Shown here: positions 46,253-57,413 of the stretch, piece after piece
How positions within the stretch are numbered: the stretch's first letter is position 1
Layout of the letters: every line of letters starts with the position of its first letter
Source: Gammaproteobacteria bacterium
GTDB taxonomy: Bacteria > Pseudomonadota > Gammaproteobacteria > Pseudomonadales > Pseudohongiellaceae
Direction: 5' to 3'
DNA: 64,000 nt
Assembly (NCBI GenBank): GCA_002706685.1
Contig: PALV01000013.1
Span: 224,864-288,863 of the forward strand
Made by a program: the position numbers and the translations under genes
The notes under the pieces: generated by a model
What the model was told of the DNA's origin: nothing
The model's input: only the letters and a program-made list of their open reading frames with translations
Databases searched by the model: none

Positions 46253-48094
46253 ATGGCTGGTCTGATTCCCCAACACTTCATCGACGACCTGCTCAGCCGG
46301 GTCGATATCGTTGAAGTTATCGACAAGCGCGTCAAACTGCGCAAGACCGGCAAGAACTACTCCGCCTGCTGCCCATTCCACCAGGAAAAAACTCCGTCGT
46401 TCAGCGTTGAGCCCGACAAACAGTTCTATTATTGCTTTGGTTGCGGCGCGGGCGGCAACGCGCTGGGCTTTGTGATGGACTTTGATCACAAAGACTTCCC
46501 GGAGGCGGTCGAGACGCTGGCGAATGACCTGGGCCTGACTGTTCCCCGCGAGCAGGGATCCGGCCAGCAGGATGCCCGCCGCAAGAGCGAACATGACGCT
46601 TTAGTCGCCGCCCTGGAACAGGCAAACCAGTACTATCAACAGCAGCTGCGGCAACATCCATCACGGCAGCGCGCAGTGTCCTACCTGAAGTCCCGTGGAC
46701 TGACCGGCCAGATAGCCAAACGTTTTGGTATTGGCCTGGCGCCACCCGGCTGGGAAAATCTGCTGCAGGAACTTGAACATAAGTACCGCATTGATCGCGC
46801 CACCATGGAGAAAGCAGGCCTGGTGATAGCCCGCGAAGCGGCCAAGCGCAAAAGCGACACCGACAGCCACTATGATCGCTTTCGCGATCGCATCATGTTT
46901 CCGATTCGTGACGCGCGCGGCCGGGTGATCGGATTCGGCGGTCGGGTGCTGGGTGACGACAAACCCAAATATCTCAACTCCCCGGAAACACCGGTCTACC
47001 ACAAGGGCCGGGAACTGTACGGACTTTATGAATCCCGCCAGGCGTCTCGCAAACCAGAGCGCTTCCTCATCGTTGAAGGCTATATGGATGTTGTGGCGCT
47101 GGCTCAGCACGGCATCGACTTTGCCGTTGCGACACTCGGCACCGCCACCAATGCCACGCATCTGACCCGTTTGTTCCGCCTGGTGCCAGAGGTCGTTTTC
47201 TGTTTTGATGGCGATGACGCGGGACGTGCTGCCGCCTGGCGGGCTCTTGCCGCCTCCCTGCCCTTGATGGAAGACGGACGCCAGATTCGCTTCCTGTTTC
47301 TGCCTGAAGGCGAAGACCCTGACACACTGGTCCGCAAAGAGGGCTCCAAAGGCTTTCTGGCACGACTGGACAAGGCTCGCTCACTCTCCGACTACTTCTT
47401 CGAGCACCTCCTGGAAGAGCTGGATGCGACCAGCATGGACGGACGCGCCAAACTGTTCAGCCAGGCGATTCCCCTGATCAAACAGCTGCCGCGCGGGCTG
47501 TTTCAGCAGTTGATGCTGGATGAACTGGCACGGCAGACACAGAGCCAGCGCGAAACCATCAATGAGCTGCTGAACAACACGCCCGCACCAACTGAGCCGA
47601 CGACGTCACCTGTACCGCCAGCTCCGCCGGAATGGCCGGACACGCCGCCAGGCTCAGGCAGACAGTCAGCTGCGGAACCTGCCCTTAACACCAGACCAAA
47701 ACAACGCGTGCAGAAACCGGCTGCACTGGCTGCACTCGAACTATTGCTGCACCAGCCGGATCTTGCGCAGTCAACGGAAATAAATGTCGAGCAGCTTCGT
47801 CTACTGGATGACCCGGACACAAGTTTATTGCTGGAGTTACTTGAATTTGCACGCAGCCACCCCAATACAGGTACCTATGCGTTGCTGGGACACTGTTACG
47901 GCACACCTCAGGGTAATCGCCTGACGCAGTTGCTCAAAAACGAGAAGATCACTCCCGAGGCCGGACGGTCGCATGAGTTTTCTTTTATTATCAAGTCATT
48001 ACAGCAAGAAGCAGAGAAACAGGCCATGCGCCGACAGCTGCTTGAACGATTAAAACCGCTGTCGCGGTCTGCTAAAAACGAACCAATGGACTAA
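46253..48094 (+). CDS. dnaG: DNA primase
   Basis: A 613-residue primase that lays RNA primers for replication. The zinc-binding domain has C40, H43, C61 and C64 (CCPFHQEKTPSF, YYCFGCGAGG). The RNA polymerase domain has RIMFPIRDARGRVIGFGGR, the TOPRIM glutamate in LIVEGYMDVVALAQ and the acidic pair in FCFDGDDAGRAAAWRAL. A Pro-rich linker (about residues 440-480) leads to the C-terminal DnaB-binding helical domain. It begins 18 bases after yqeY. Confidence 0.97.
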   Translation: MAGLIPQHFIDDLLSRVDIVEVIDKRVKLRKTGKNYSACCPFHQEKTPSFSVEPDKQFYYCFGCGAGGNALGFVMDFDHKDFPEAVETLANDLGLTVPREQGSGQQDARRKSEHDALVAALEQANQYYQQQLRQHPSRQRAVSYLKSRGLTGQIAKRFGIGLAPPGWENLLQELEHKYRIDRATMEKAGLVIAREAAKRKSDTDSHYDRFRDRIMFPIRDARGRVIGFGGRVLGDDKPKYLNSPETPVYHKGRELYGLYESRQASRKPERFLIVEGYMDVVALAQHGIDFAVATLGTATNATHLTRLFRLVPEVVFCFDGDDAGRAAAWRALAASLPLMEDGRQIRFLFLPEGEDPDTLVRKEGSKGFLARLDKARSLSDYFFEHLLEELDATSMDGRAKLFSQAIPLIKQLPRGLFQQLMLDELARQTQSQRETINELLNNTPAPTEPTTSPVPPAPPEWPDTPPGSGRQSAAEPALNTRPKQRVQKPAALAALELLLHQPDLAQSTEINVEQLRLLDDPDTSLLLELLEFARSHPNTGTYALLGHCYGTPQGNRLTQLLKNEKITPEAGRSHEFSFIIKSLQQEAEKQAMRRQLLERLKPLSRSAKNEPMD

Positions 48095-48126
48095 ATTTCT
48101 GTCTGGTATAGAGTAGCCTCAACGGC

Positions 48127-48132
48127 TATAAT
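48127..48132 (+). promoter_or_regulatory. -10 element ahead of rpoD
   Basis: A perfect TATAAT lies in the 91-base dnaG-rpoD gap. The -35 region is weak (TCTGGT at 48102, 19 bases away). A separate rpoD promoter here is plausible. Confidence 0.35.
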
Positions 48133-48185
48133 GCCCGGCTGATTTTTATTTCCACAATGTCACCTGTCTAACCGAATGGGAAGCT

Positions 48186-50060
<1,875 letters not shown>

Positions 50061-50074
50061 AGCTGTAAAGGGTG

Positions 50075-50122
50075 TAAAGGGGACGGAGGGATTTACGCTC
50101 GTAAATCCCTCCGTCCCCTTTA
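50075..50122. repeat. GGGGACGG palindromic repeat, copy 2
   Basis: A 22-bp perfect inverted repeat (50075-50096 and 50101-50122) with loop GCTC, sharing the AAAGGGGACGGAGGGATTTA arm with copy 1. An outer stem of nine bases (TGTAAAGGG at 50065-50073 with CCCTTTACA at 50128-50136) extends it. It lies right after rpoD and may act as its terminator or RNA stabiliser. Confidence 0.9.
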
Positions 50123-50302
50123 AACTGCCCTTTACACTGCCTTACCTCACCACACCGACCGCCGTTCATCCCGCCTCAGCAGCACCACGCAGCATAATGC
50201 GTACCACTTATTGAACTTATAGTGCAGAATGACTCTGGATATCGATAGCCAGAGGTATTCAGCAGTACGCGCACATAACACAAACAATAAGAGAGGCCCG
50301 TC

Positions 50303-51484
50303 ATGTCAAATAACAACACTGTTAACAATAGCCGTCGTGAATTCTTCCGCTCCGCTGGCGCCATTGGCGCAATCAGTGCCGTAGGCATCGCAGTTGGGGC
50401 ATCAATGAACAGCCAGAAAGCCTACGCGCAGGGCAGTACGTCATTTCAAACACCCCCAGGACTCCTGCCCGGCGGCCAGTCAGATTCGCGCTTCCCGGTT
50501 TCCTTTGCAGAACCCGTTACCAACGGCCTGCGCCTGGTCATGGAATATTTCACCGCACTTAATCAACGCGATCTTCAAGGTATCGCAAATACTCTGCATT
50601 TTCCGTTTGCCATGTATGAAGACGTTGATGCGCTGGTGTATCAGAATGCCCGCGAATTCCTTAATAACCCGCCATCCAGTTTTAGCCCAACCGGCAATCG
50701 ATCAATCGGCCAGCGTGCATTGTTGCCTGGTTCCTATGATCTGCTGGAAGGCGTAAATGTGCACCTTTACTGCCCGGTGGGCGGAGCATTCTCGCTGAAA
50801 TTCACACGATTCTCCCCAGACGGCCATAAACTGATGGAGTGCGACAGCATGATATCGGTGACCAACAACGACGGCCGCTGGGCGATTCAGCTGATCTCAA
50901 CCATCTTCCATGAAGCAGGATATGAAAAGAACACCTATCCCGATGCTGAAGTGGCGCATCGACTTGGCAGTCAGGGTTACCTGGCTGCATTTGGTTATCG
51001 TGACGAAGCATTGCTAAACGATCAAAGCAAAGGCCGCGGCTCATACGAACCGTCATTGCCAGTCGGCACCAAGGTAGCCAGCGTCAGCTTTGGATATGGA
51101 CCTCGTGACCGAACCAACAATGCGCGCAACAATGAACCCATGCGTGGCTGGGTAACTGAGGGCGTAACCAGTCGCTTGAGTGTTCGTGAAGTGGAGCCGC
51201 CGTCCTCCGACTACGATACCAATCTGGAGCAGTTTGTAGAGCTGGCTGGAGGCACCGTCGGCGACTACGGTTATACACGCTTGATTCCCAACGAGCCACT
51301 GGTGATTCATGCCACACATGACAAGGCCCACGTGATGGGTGGCTACTGGCGTTACACACCCGGTGGCGTGTTGATTTCGGAGACTCGCAGCGTAAGTATT
51401 CAGGTGCGCGTGGCTGGCAACTGGAGTGGTGCGGGCAGCCTGGGCCAGGTCACTCATCACGATCGCTCTAACTCCAAAGGCTGA
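50303..51484 (+). CDS. Tat-exported protein with an NTF2-like region, function unknown
   Basis: A 393-residue protein with a twin-arginine signal (SRREFFRSAGAIGAISA, residues 10-26), so it is folded before export and may carry a cofactor. After cleavage near AYAQ, a segment (LRLVMEYFTALNQRDLQGI, LHFPFAMYEDVDALV) resembles the NTF2/SnoaL-like fold; the C-terminal half (FSLKFTRFSPDGHKLMECD and later) may hold a second similar region. I recognise no catalytic residues. The gene is bracketed by palindromic repeat copies 2 and 3. GAGAGG precedes the ATG. Confidence 0.7.
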   Translation: MSNNNTVNNSRREFFRSAGAIGAISAVGIAVGASMNSQKAYAQGSTSFQTPPGLLPGGQSDSRFPVSFAEPVTNGLRLVMEYFTALNQRDLQGIANTLHFPFAMYEDVDALVYQNAREFLNNPPSSFSPTGNRSIGQRALLPGSYDLLEGVNVHLYCPVGGAFSLKFTRFSPDGHKLMECDSMISVTNNDGRWAIQLISTIFHEAGYEKNTYPDAEVAHRLGSQGYLAAFGYRDEALLNDQSKGRGSYEPSLPVGTKVASVSFGYGPRDRTNNARNNEPMRGWVTEGVTSRLSVREVEPPSSDYDTNLEQFVELAGGTVGDYGYTRLIPNEPLVIHATHDKAHVMGGYWRYTPGGVLISETRSVSIQVRVAGNWSGAGSLGQVTHHDRSNSKG

Positions 51485-51501
51485 GGACCAAGCTCGCCTA
51501 T

Positions 51502-51571
51502 AAGGGGACGGTAAAAGGGGACGGAGGGATTTAGCGAGCTAAACCCCTCCGTCCCCTTTTACCGTCCCCTT
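51502..51571. repeat. GGGGACGG palindromic repeat, copy 3 (extended)
   Basis: A 34-bp inverted repeat (51502-51535 and 51538-51571) with one mismatch. Each arm carries the GGGGACGG unit twice (AAGGGGACGGTAAAAGGGG, then ACGGAGGGATTTAGC). It starts 18 bases after the stop of the Tat-protein gene. Its right arm and loop encode the last codons and stop of the convergent regulator gene. Confidence 0.9.
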
Positions 51572-53126
51572 TTATTTCCTGCTGCATGCGCTCCATAACC
51601 GTCAGCGTGTCGGCTGACTCCACTGCCGGATAGCAGGTCGGGATTCGTGGGCACATTGACCCTCGTGAACAGATCAGCCTGGCTGGATTGGCCAGCCCGC
51701 GCTCAACCCAGGCAATATTAAGTATTCGCCCGGCACTCAATATGGCGCGCCGCACATTGGCGGGCACAGCACTGTCGCCGCCTCCCTGCGCACACGCATC
51801 TTTTAGCTCCTGGGCAATCTCTCTGGCAGGGCTTCCCGCTGCATCCAGGGCCGGATTGAGGTCTATGCCAGCACACAGCACATGGGGATTATCCGCCATG
51901 TCGCGGTCCGGCACTGACTCGCAACAGTAGATCCGCGGACCGTCGCGTGTGTCCAGCACTGATATCTGTGCAGAGGCACCTCTCTGACTATCCGCCAGCA
52001 TTCTGAATACCGACCAATGCTGGCAAGGGTCCTCAACCTGCCGCATATTTCCCCACGGTAGCGGAATACCATTACCGCGATATACCGCCTTCAGGGTACC
52101 CGGTGCATACGCATCGAAGTAGTGCCAATGTGGATAAGGCGAGACAGCAGTCATCCGGCGCATGACAACTGAAGGCGACACATCAAGTTGTTTGTGGACA
52201 CTGACTTCATAGCTGTTTCGGTCCAGCAATTGCCTGAAGGGCACTTTGGGACACAGCAGCGCACCTGCGAAAAAACTGCACTCGAAATCACGCCAGGCAT
52301 TAAGAATATCCTGTGCATCCAGATCCGAACCCGTCTGCCGTCCAGAACTGTTGTTGCTCTGGCTTCTACCCGCCAGCAGCACACTTTTCAACCCATCCTT
52401 GTTGTGCAATGTAAAATGTCCAATATGTAGCGCCAGGTCGTACTTTAACCTTCCGGTCTGCTTTTTTAGCGTTTCATTCAGATACAGGGTTCCCGGAGGA
52501 TCAAAGAAAGAACGCACCGTTCCAAGAGATTTTACGCCGGCCTCATCTTTGACTTCCTTGGGCGCTCGGGAGAACCATTTTATTTTGACACCCGTTTTGC
52601 GAATGATTGCCAGCATATCGTCAACGTGAATGGGCAGCTGCTTGCCCCCTACTTCCTCTGCGGCGCGTTCAATATCCGGAAAATGGTTGCGATGGTGTTC
52701 CTGATGCGCTCTTATCAGCAGATGCGCAAGCTGTCGGCCACTGGTGCCGGTCTGCGCCAGCATCTCCGGTATCGCGATCTGAAGTATTTCCTGCGAGAAC
52801 AGAAATCCAGGCTCCAGCGCGATGCCGGCTATACCGCCCCGGCCCGACTTGTCGGGCCTTATTTCCTGTTCGGCCTCTGCGTCATCCATAAACCACTGCG
52901 GATCCTTCTGGAACACCGCGGCAATCACAGCCAGTGTATCTCTGGCCGGAACCCGCTTACCCCTTTCAATCATCGACAGGTAGGACACTGAAGGCGCCAG
53001 CTCAGGATCAACCTTGACACAACGTGCTGACAGATCCTCCATGGTCAGTCGGTTGCGTTTACGCAGATTGCGGATTTTGGTGCCCAGAAAGTGCGAGCGC
53101 CGATTAAGTGTCTGACCAGTAACCAT
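51531..53126 (-). CDS. XRE/ScfR-like regulator of the glyoxylate shunt (DUF3612-type)
   Basis: A 531-residue regulator. Residues 11-80 form an XRE HTH (LGTKIRNLRKRNRLTMEDLS, SYLSMIERGKRVPARDTLAV). The middle resembles the ImmA/IrrE metallopeptidase domain, but the HExxH motif is replaced (LALHIGHFTLH), so catalysis is unlikely. The C-terminus has a Cys cluster (LICSRGSMCPRIPTCYP) like that of short-chain acyl-CoA-responsive regulators such as RamB/PrpR, which in related proteins binds an iron-sulfur cluster. It is divergent from glcB-aceA, as in Vibrio, and most likely controls them. The ATG at 53126 follows AGGGAG. The last dozen codons derive from repeat copy 3. Confidence 0.8.
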   Translation of the reverse strand: MVTGQTLNRRSHFLGTKIRNLRKRNRLTMEDLSARCVKVDPELAPSVSYLSMIERGKRVPARDTLAVIAAVFQKDPQWFMDDAEAEQEIRPDKSGRGGIAGIALEPGFLFSQEILQIAIPEMLAQTGTSGRQLAHLLIRAHQEHHRNHFPDIERAAEEVGGKQLPIHVDDMLAIIRKTGVKIKWFSRAPKEVKDEAGVKSLGTVRSFFDPPGTLYLNETLKKQTGRLKYDLALHIGHFTLHNKDGLKSVLLAGRSQSNNSSGRQTGSDLDAQDILNAWRDFECSFFAGALLCPKVPFRQLLDRNSYEVSVHKQLDVSPSVVMRRMTAVSPYPHWHYFDAYAPGTLKAVYRGNGIPLPWGNMRQVEDPCQHWSVFRMLADSQRGASAQISVLDTRDGPRIYCCESVPDRDMADNPHVLCAGIDLNPALDAAGSPAREIAQELKDACAQGGGDSAVPANVRRAILSAGRILNIAWVERGLANPARLICSRGSMCPRIPTCYPAVESADTLTVMERMQQEIKGDGKRGRRGLAR

Positions 53127-53208
53127 GAGCGTCTCCCTGTCATGCAAAGCAAGTATGACGGTGGCTTCAAACTCCCCAATTTGACCTTATAACAGCCAAT
53201 ACCTGAGG

Positions 53209-53266
53209 TTTGTGAAACCCCTCATTTTGTAAAATTCACAATGTGAAATTTTAATTGTGAAATTTC
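53209..53266 (+). promoter_or_regulatory. Operator region between the regulator and glcB
   Basis: TGTGAAA-type boxes recur: TTTGTGAAA (53209-53217), the dyad TTCACAATGTGAA (53235-53247), and TTGTGAAATTT (53255-53265). The last overlaps a -35-like TTGTGA that pairs with TATACA (53279-53284) at 18 bases. Repeated half-sites across the divergent promoters are what a self-regulating XRE factor would bind. Confidence 0.5.
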
Positions 53267-53318
53267 ATTGTTTTATTTTATACACTACCTGCCGTTCCAT
53301 ACAAGCAGGAGATAACTC

Positions 53319-55511
53319 ATGGAAAATGCATTGCGACAAGCGGACCAGGATTTCAGCGCGATCGATCCGGCATTCAAAACCTTTCTAACAGACGAAGTTC
53401 TGCCGCTGACGGGGCTCCAGCCAGAGGTGTTCTGGCAGGAGTTTCAGGCGTTGATTGAGGAGCTGTCACCAAAGAACCGGGAACTGTTGGCTGAACGCGA
53501 ACGATTGCAGCGACAAATTGATGACTGGCACCAACAACACCGCAATCAAACACACGACGCTGCTGCTTACCGAAAATTCCTCAGTGCTATCGGCTACCTG
53601 CAGGCTGAGCCGGCCGAATTCAGAGTCTGCCCGACACCCGTGGACGAAGAGGTGGCCGTGATTGCCGGGCCGCAACTGGTAGTCCCGCTAAAGAACGCCC
53701 GTTTCGCGATTAACGCCGCCAATGCGCGCTGGGGCAGCCTCTATGATGCCTTGTACGGATCAGACGCCATTGATTTGTCAGGCGATCTGGCACCTGGCAA
53801 AAACTACAACCCTCTACGTGGCGCAGCTGTCATCAAGCAGGCAAGGGATTTCCTGGACTCGACGTTCCCGCTGGTGGAAGGCTCTCATCACGAAGCCACT
53901 CGCTACCTGGTCAAGGATGGAGAGCTGGCCGTCAAACTGCAGCATTGCCGGATTACTCACTTGAAATACCCAGAACAGTGGGTAGGCACGATCGGCGCTG
54001 ATACGACACTGCGATCAGTCTTTCTACGCAGCCACGGTCTGCATGTGGAAATTCGCATTGATCGCAGCACCAGCCCTGGCGCGGAAGATCTGGCGGGCAT
54101 ACAGGACATCTTGCTGGAATCGGCACTGACCACCATCATGGATGGCGAAGATTCCGTCGCTGCCGTTGATGCTGAGGATAAAATCGACGTGTATCGCAAC
54201 TGGCTGGGCCTGATGCGGGGCGATTTGACAGCCAGCTTTGAAAAAGACGGCGTACGCCAAATACGCACGCTCAACTGTGATCGTGTGATCACCGCACGCG
54301 ATGGTGCCCGGCAGACACTGCGCGGTCGCTCATTGATGCTGATCCGTAATGTCGGCTTATTGATGAGCAGCGAACTTGTCCGCGATCGTGGCGGCAACGA
54401 GGCGCCAGAAGGCATCATTGACGCGGTTGTCACAGCGCTGATTGGCTCACTTGATATCCGTGGCCCTTATCAGAAGCGCAACTCCCAGTGCGGGAACATT
54501 TATATCGTCAAACCCAAACTGCATGGACCTGCGGAAGTGGCGTTTACCGATCAGTTAATGAGCCGGGTTGAGGATCTGCTGCGATTGCCACGCCACACCA
54601 TCAAACTTGGCATCATGGATGAGGAACGACGTACAACCGTCAATCTGGCATCGTGTCTGGATCAGGCAAAACATCGCGTGGTTTTCATCAACACGGGGTT
54701 TCTGGACCGAACCGGCGATGAAATACATACCTGCATGCAGGCCGGCGCCGTTTTGCCCAAGGATGAAATTAAAACGAGCCGCTGCATTCAGGCCTACGAG
54801 GACCGCAATGTAGATATCGGCCTGGCCAGCGGGCTGAACCGCTGTGGTCAGATTGGCAAAGGCATGTGGCCAAAACCAGACAATATGGCTGAGATGCTGA
54901 CCAGCAAGCAGGCCCATCCTCGCGCTGGCGCCAGCACCGCCTGGGTACCCTCGCCCACAGCCGCGACGCTGCATGCATTGCACTATCACCAGGTGGATGT
55001 AGCCGCAGTACAAGATCAATTGACGACCCGAACGCGTGCTTCACTGGACGATATTCTGACGCCTCCGCTTCTCGGAACCACTCGCGAGTTGAGCGCAACA
55101 GAGATACACAGCCAGCTCCAGAACAACATCCAGGGTATTCTGGGCTACGTGGTACGATGGGTTAATCAGGGCATTGGCTGCTCCAAGGTTCCGGATATTC
55201 ATCAGGTTGGCCTGATGGAAGACAGAGCCACTCTGCGCATTTCCAGCCAGCATATTGCCAACTGGCTATTGCATGGGCTGTGCACGCAGGACCAGGTCTT
55301 ATCCATCATGGAGGAGATGGCGGAGCTGGTTGATCAGCAAAACCATCGCGACCCCGACTATCGTGCCATGACACCGGATCCGGCAAACAGTCTCGCCTTT
55401 CAGGCCGCTTGCGAGTTGATCATGCGAGGCACCGATCAACCCAGCGGTTATACCGAACCCATCCTTCATCGTTACCGACAGCTGGCCAAACAGCAGCTGC
55501 GCAGGGCCTGA
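53319..55511 (+). CDS. glcB: Malate synthase G
   Basis: A 730-residue single-chain malate synthase that condenses glyoxylate with acetyl-CoA. Family blocks: PLKNARFAINAANARWGSL, YDALYGSDAI, the catalytic arginine region RGRSLMLIRNVGLLM, ERRTTVNLASCL, RTGDEIHTCMQAG and GKGMWPKPDNMAEML with the CoA-binding segment AGASTAWVPSPTAATLHALH. The length is that of isoform G. AGGAG precedes the ATG. It leads the glcB-aceA unit, and the regulator is divergent. Confidence 0.97.
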   Translation: MENALRQADQDFSAIDPAFKTFLTDEVLPLTGLQPEVFWQEFQALIEELSPKNRELLAERERLQRQIDDWHQQHRNQTHDAAAYRKFLSAIGYLQAEPAEFRVCPTPVDEEVAVIAGPQLVVPLKNARFAINAANARWGSLYDALYGSDAIDLSGDLAPGKNYNPLRGAAVIKQARDFLDSTFPLVEGSHHEATRYLVKDGELAVKLQHCRITHLKYPEQWVGTIGADTTLRSVFLRSHGLHVEIRIDRSTSPGAEDLAGIQDILLESALTTIMDGEDSVAAVDAEDKIDVYRNWLGLMRGDLTASFEKDGVRQIRTLNCDRVITARDGARQTLRGRSLMLIRNVGLLMSSELVRDRGGNEAPEGIIDAVVTALIGSLDIRGPYQKRNSQCGNIYIVKPKLHGPAEVAFTDQLMSRVEDLLRLPRHTIKLGIMDEERRTTVNLASCLDQAKHRVVFINTGFLDRTGDEIHTCMQAGAVLPKDEIKTSRCIQAYEDRNVDIGLASGLNRCGQIGKGMWPKPDNMAEMLTSKQAHPRAGASTAWVPSPTAATLHALHYHQVDVAAVQDQLTTRTRASLDDILTPPLLGTTRELSATEIHSQLQNNIQGILGYVVRWVNQGIGCSKVPDIHQVGLMEDRATLRISSQHIANWLLHGLCTQDQVLSIMEEMAELVDQQNHRDPDYRAMTPDPANSLAFQAACELIMRGTDQPSGYTEPILHRYRQLAKQQLRRA

Positions 55512-55569
55512 ATCCAAAGTAACCCCATAAACACTCCAAATCTTTTTAACGCACAAGGAGAGACCAACA

Positions 55570-57165
55570 ATGAATTATCAGCAGGAAATGAAACAGTCCA
55601 ATAAAATTCTCGGCCAGCAAGGCGCCGGCTGGAACACTATTAGCCCGGAGTACGTCACGCGCATGCGTTTGCAGAACCGATTTCGCAGCGGCCTGGACAT
55701 CGCGCGCTACACGGCGGGCATCATGCGCGAAGACATGGCGGCCTATGATAAAGACCCCAGTGAGTACACGCAGTCTCTCGGCTGCTGGCACGGATTCGTG
55801 GCTCAGCAGAAGATGATTGCTGTCAAGCAGCATTTCGGCACAACACGTGGCCGTTACCTCTACCTGTCTGGATGGATGGTGGCAGCCATGCGTTCACAGT
55901 TCGGCCCATTGCCAGACCAGTCCATGCACGAAAAGACTGCCGTACCCGCGCTGATCGAGGAGATTTATACCTTCCTGAAACAGGCCGACGCACGCGAGCT
56001 GAATCATCTGTTCAAGGAACTGGATAAGGCGCGTCAGTCCGGCGACCAGGTCGCCGAGCACGCAGCCATCCGGAAAATCGATAACTTCCAGACCCACATC
56101 GTGCCAATCATCGCTGACATAGATGCTGGCTTTGGTAACGAAGAAGCTACTTATTTGCTGGCTAAACGCATGATTGAAGCCGGGGCCTGCTGTATTCAGA
56201 TTGAGAACCAGGTATCGGATGCAAAACAGTGTGGTCATCAGGACGGCAAGGTGACCGTGCCTCACGAAGATTTTCTGGCCAAAATCAATGCGGTTAGATA
56301 CGCATTCCTGGAACTGGGTGTTGATGACGGGGTTATCGTGGCGCGTACCGACTCGCTTGGCGCGGGACTGACCCAGAAAATTCCGGTGTCAAAAACGCCC
56401 GGCGACCTGGCGGACCAGTACAACGCCTTTATTGACGGAGAGCCCATCGAGTCGCTGGAACAGCTTGCCGCCGGAGAAATTGCATTGCGCCACGGAGACA
56501 ACTTCATTAAACCCCATCGCATGCCTAACGGACTGGTTCGCTTCAAGGCGGGCTCTGGTGTGGATCGTGTTGTACTGGATTGTGTCACCTCACTTCAGCA
56601 TGGCGCTGACCTGCTCTGGATAGAAACCGAGAAACCAAACCTTGATCAGATTGCTGACATGGTGTCCCGTATTCGGGAAATTGAGCCTTCGGCGAAACTT
56701 GTCTACAACAACAGTCCGTCGTTCAACTGGACTCTGAACTTTCGCCAGCAGGTCTTTGATGCATGGCAGGCAGAGGGACGCGACACCAGTGCTTATGTCC
56801 GCGATCGCCTGATGGAAGACACCTATGATCAGACCGATCTGGCACAGCAGGCAGATAAGTTGATACAGCAGTTTCAGCGTGATGCCGCAGCCGCGGCAGG
56901 CGTGTTCCATCACCTGATTACATTGCCTACCTATCATACGGCAGCGCTGTCCACCAATGACCTGGCACATGGCTACTTTGGAGAACAGGGCATGCTGGCC
57001 TACGTTGAGAAAGTTCAGCGTCAGGAGATTCGCCGCAGTCTGGCCTGTGTCAAACACCAGGACATGGCCGGATCGAATATTGGTGACGACCACAAGGAGT
57101 ACTTCGCTGGAGACAATGCACTTAAGGCATCCGGCAAAGACAACACCATGAATCAGTTCGCCTGA
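55570..57165 (+). CDS. aceA: Isocitrate lyase
   Basis: A 531-residue isocitrate lyase of the longer type seen in Pseudomonas. The catalytic motif is AKQCGHQDGK, with metal-binding acids in IADIDAGFGNEEATYLL. IVARTDSLGAGL and KLVYNNSPSFNWTLNF are present. It cleaves isocitrate to glyoxylate and succinate, feeding the malate synthase encoded 58 bases upstream. AAGGAG precedes the ATG. A strong terminator follows. Confidence 0.97.
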   Translation: MNYQQEMKQSNKILGQQGAGWNTISPEYVTRMRLQNRFRSGLDIARYTAGIMREDMAAYDKDPSEYTQSLGCWHGFVAQQKMIAVKQHFGTTRGRYLYLSGWMVAAMRSQFGPLPDQSMHEKTAVPALIEEIYTFLKQADARELNHLFKELDKARQSGDQVAEHAAIRKIDNFQTHIVPIIADIDAGFGNEEATYLLAKRMIEAGACCIQIENQVSDAKQCGHQDGKVTVPHEDFLAKINAVRYAFLELGVDDGVIVARTDSLGAGLTQKIPVSKTPGDLADQYNAFIDGEPIESLEQLAAGEIALRHGDNFIKPHRMPNGLVRFKAGSGVDRVVLDCVTSLQHGADLLWIETEKPNLDQIADMVSRIREIEPSAKLVYNNSPSFNWTLNFRQQVFDAWQAEGRDTSAYVRDRLMEDTYDQTDLAQQADKLIQQFQRDAAAAAGVFHHLITLPTYHTAALSTNDLAHGYFGEQGMLAYVEKVQRQEIRRSLACVKHQDMAGSNIGDDHKEYFAGDNALKASGKDNTMNQFA

Positions 57166-57235
57166 CTCCAGAGCCTTGGTCCAAGGCCTGGAAGGTTTTC
57201 GACCAGGGAAGGTTGTCCAGTTGAATCGCACTGGC

Positions 57236-57263
57236 TGGCCGCATGGATGCGGCCATTTTTTTT
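57236..57263 (+). terminator. Rho-independent terminator of glcB-aceA
   Basis: TGGCCGCAT (57236-57244), a two-base loop GG, ATGCGGCCA (57247-57255) and eight T residues (57256-57263) form a textbook intrinsic terminator 70 bases after the aceA stop. Confidence 0.92.
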
Positions 57264-57413
57264 GGGTCCAACAAATGCTGCGTCTTCGAGCTGGTCGGGC
57301 ACTGGCTCAACACTCTACGTGGCAAAAGCTTGTAGCGCGCAGGCCTTACAGGAACCGGCACATTGGTGATAAAGTCTGACCACAATCAATAACAAAATCC
57401 GGGGCCAGACTAG

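Noticed and set aside
50123..50302. A tRNA or small RNA gene after rpoD
   Set aside because: No cloverleaf or conserved tRNA blocks can be found; only the palindrome and a short gene-free stretch are there.
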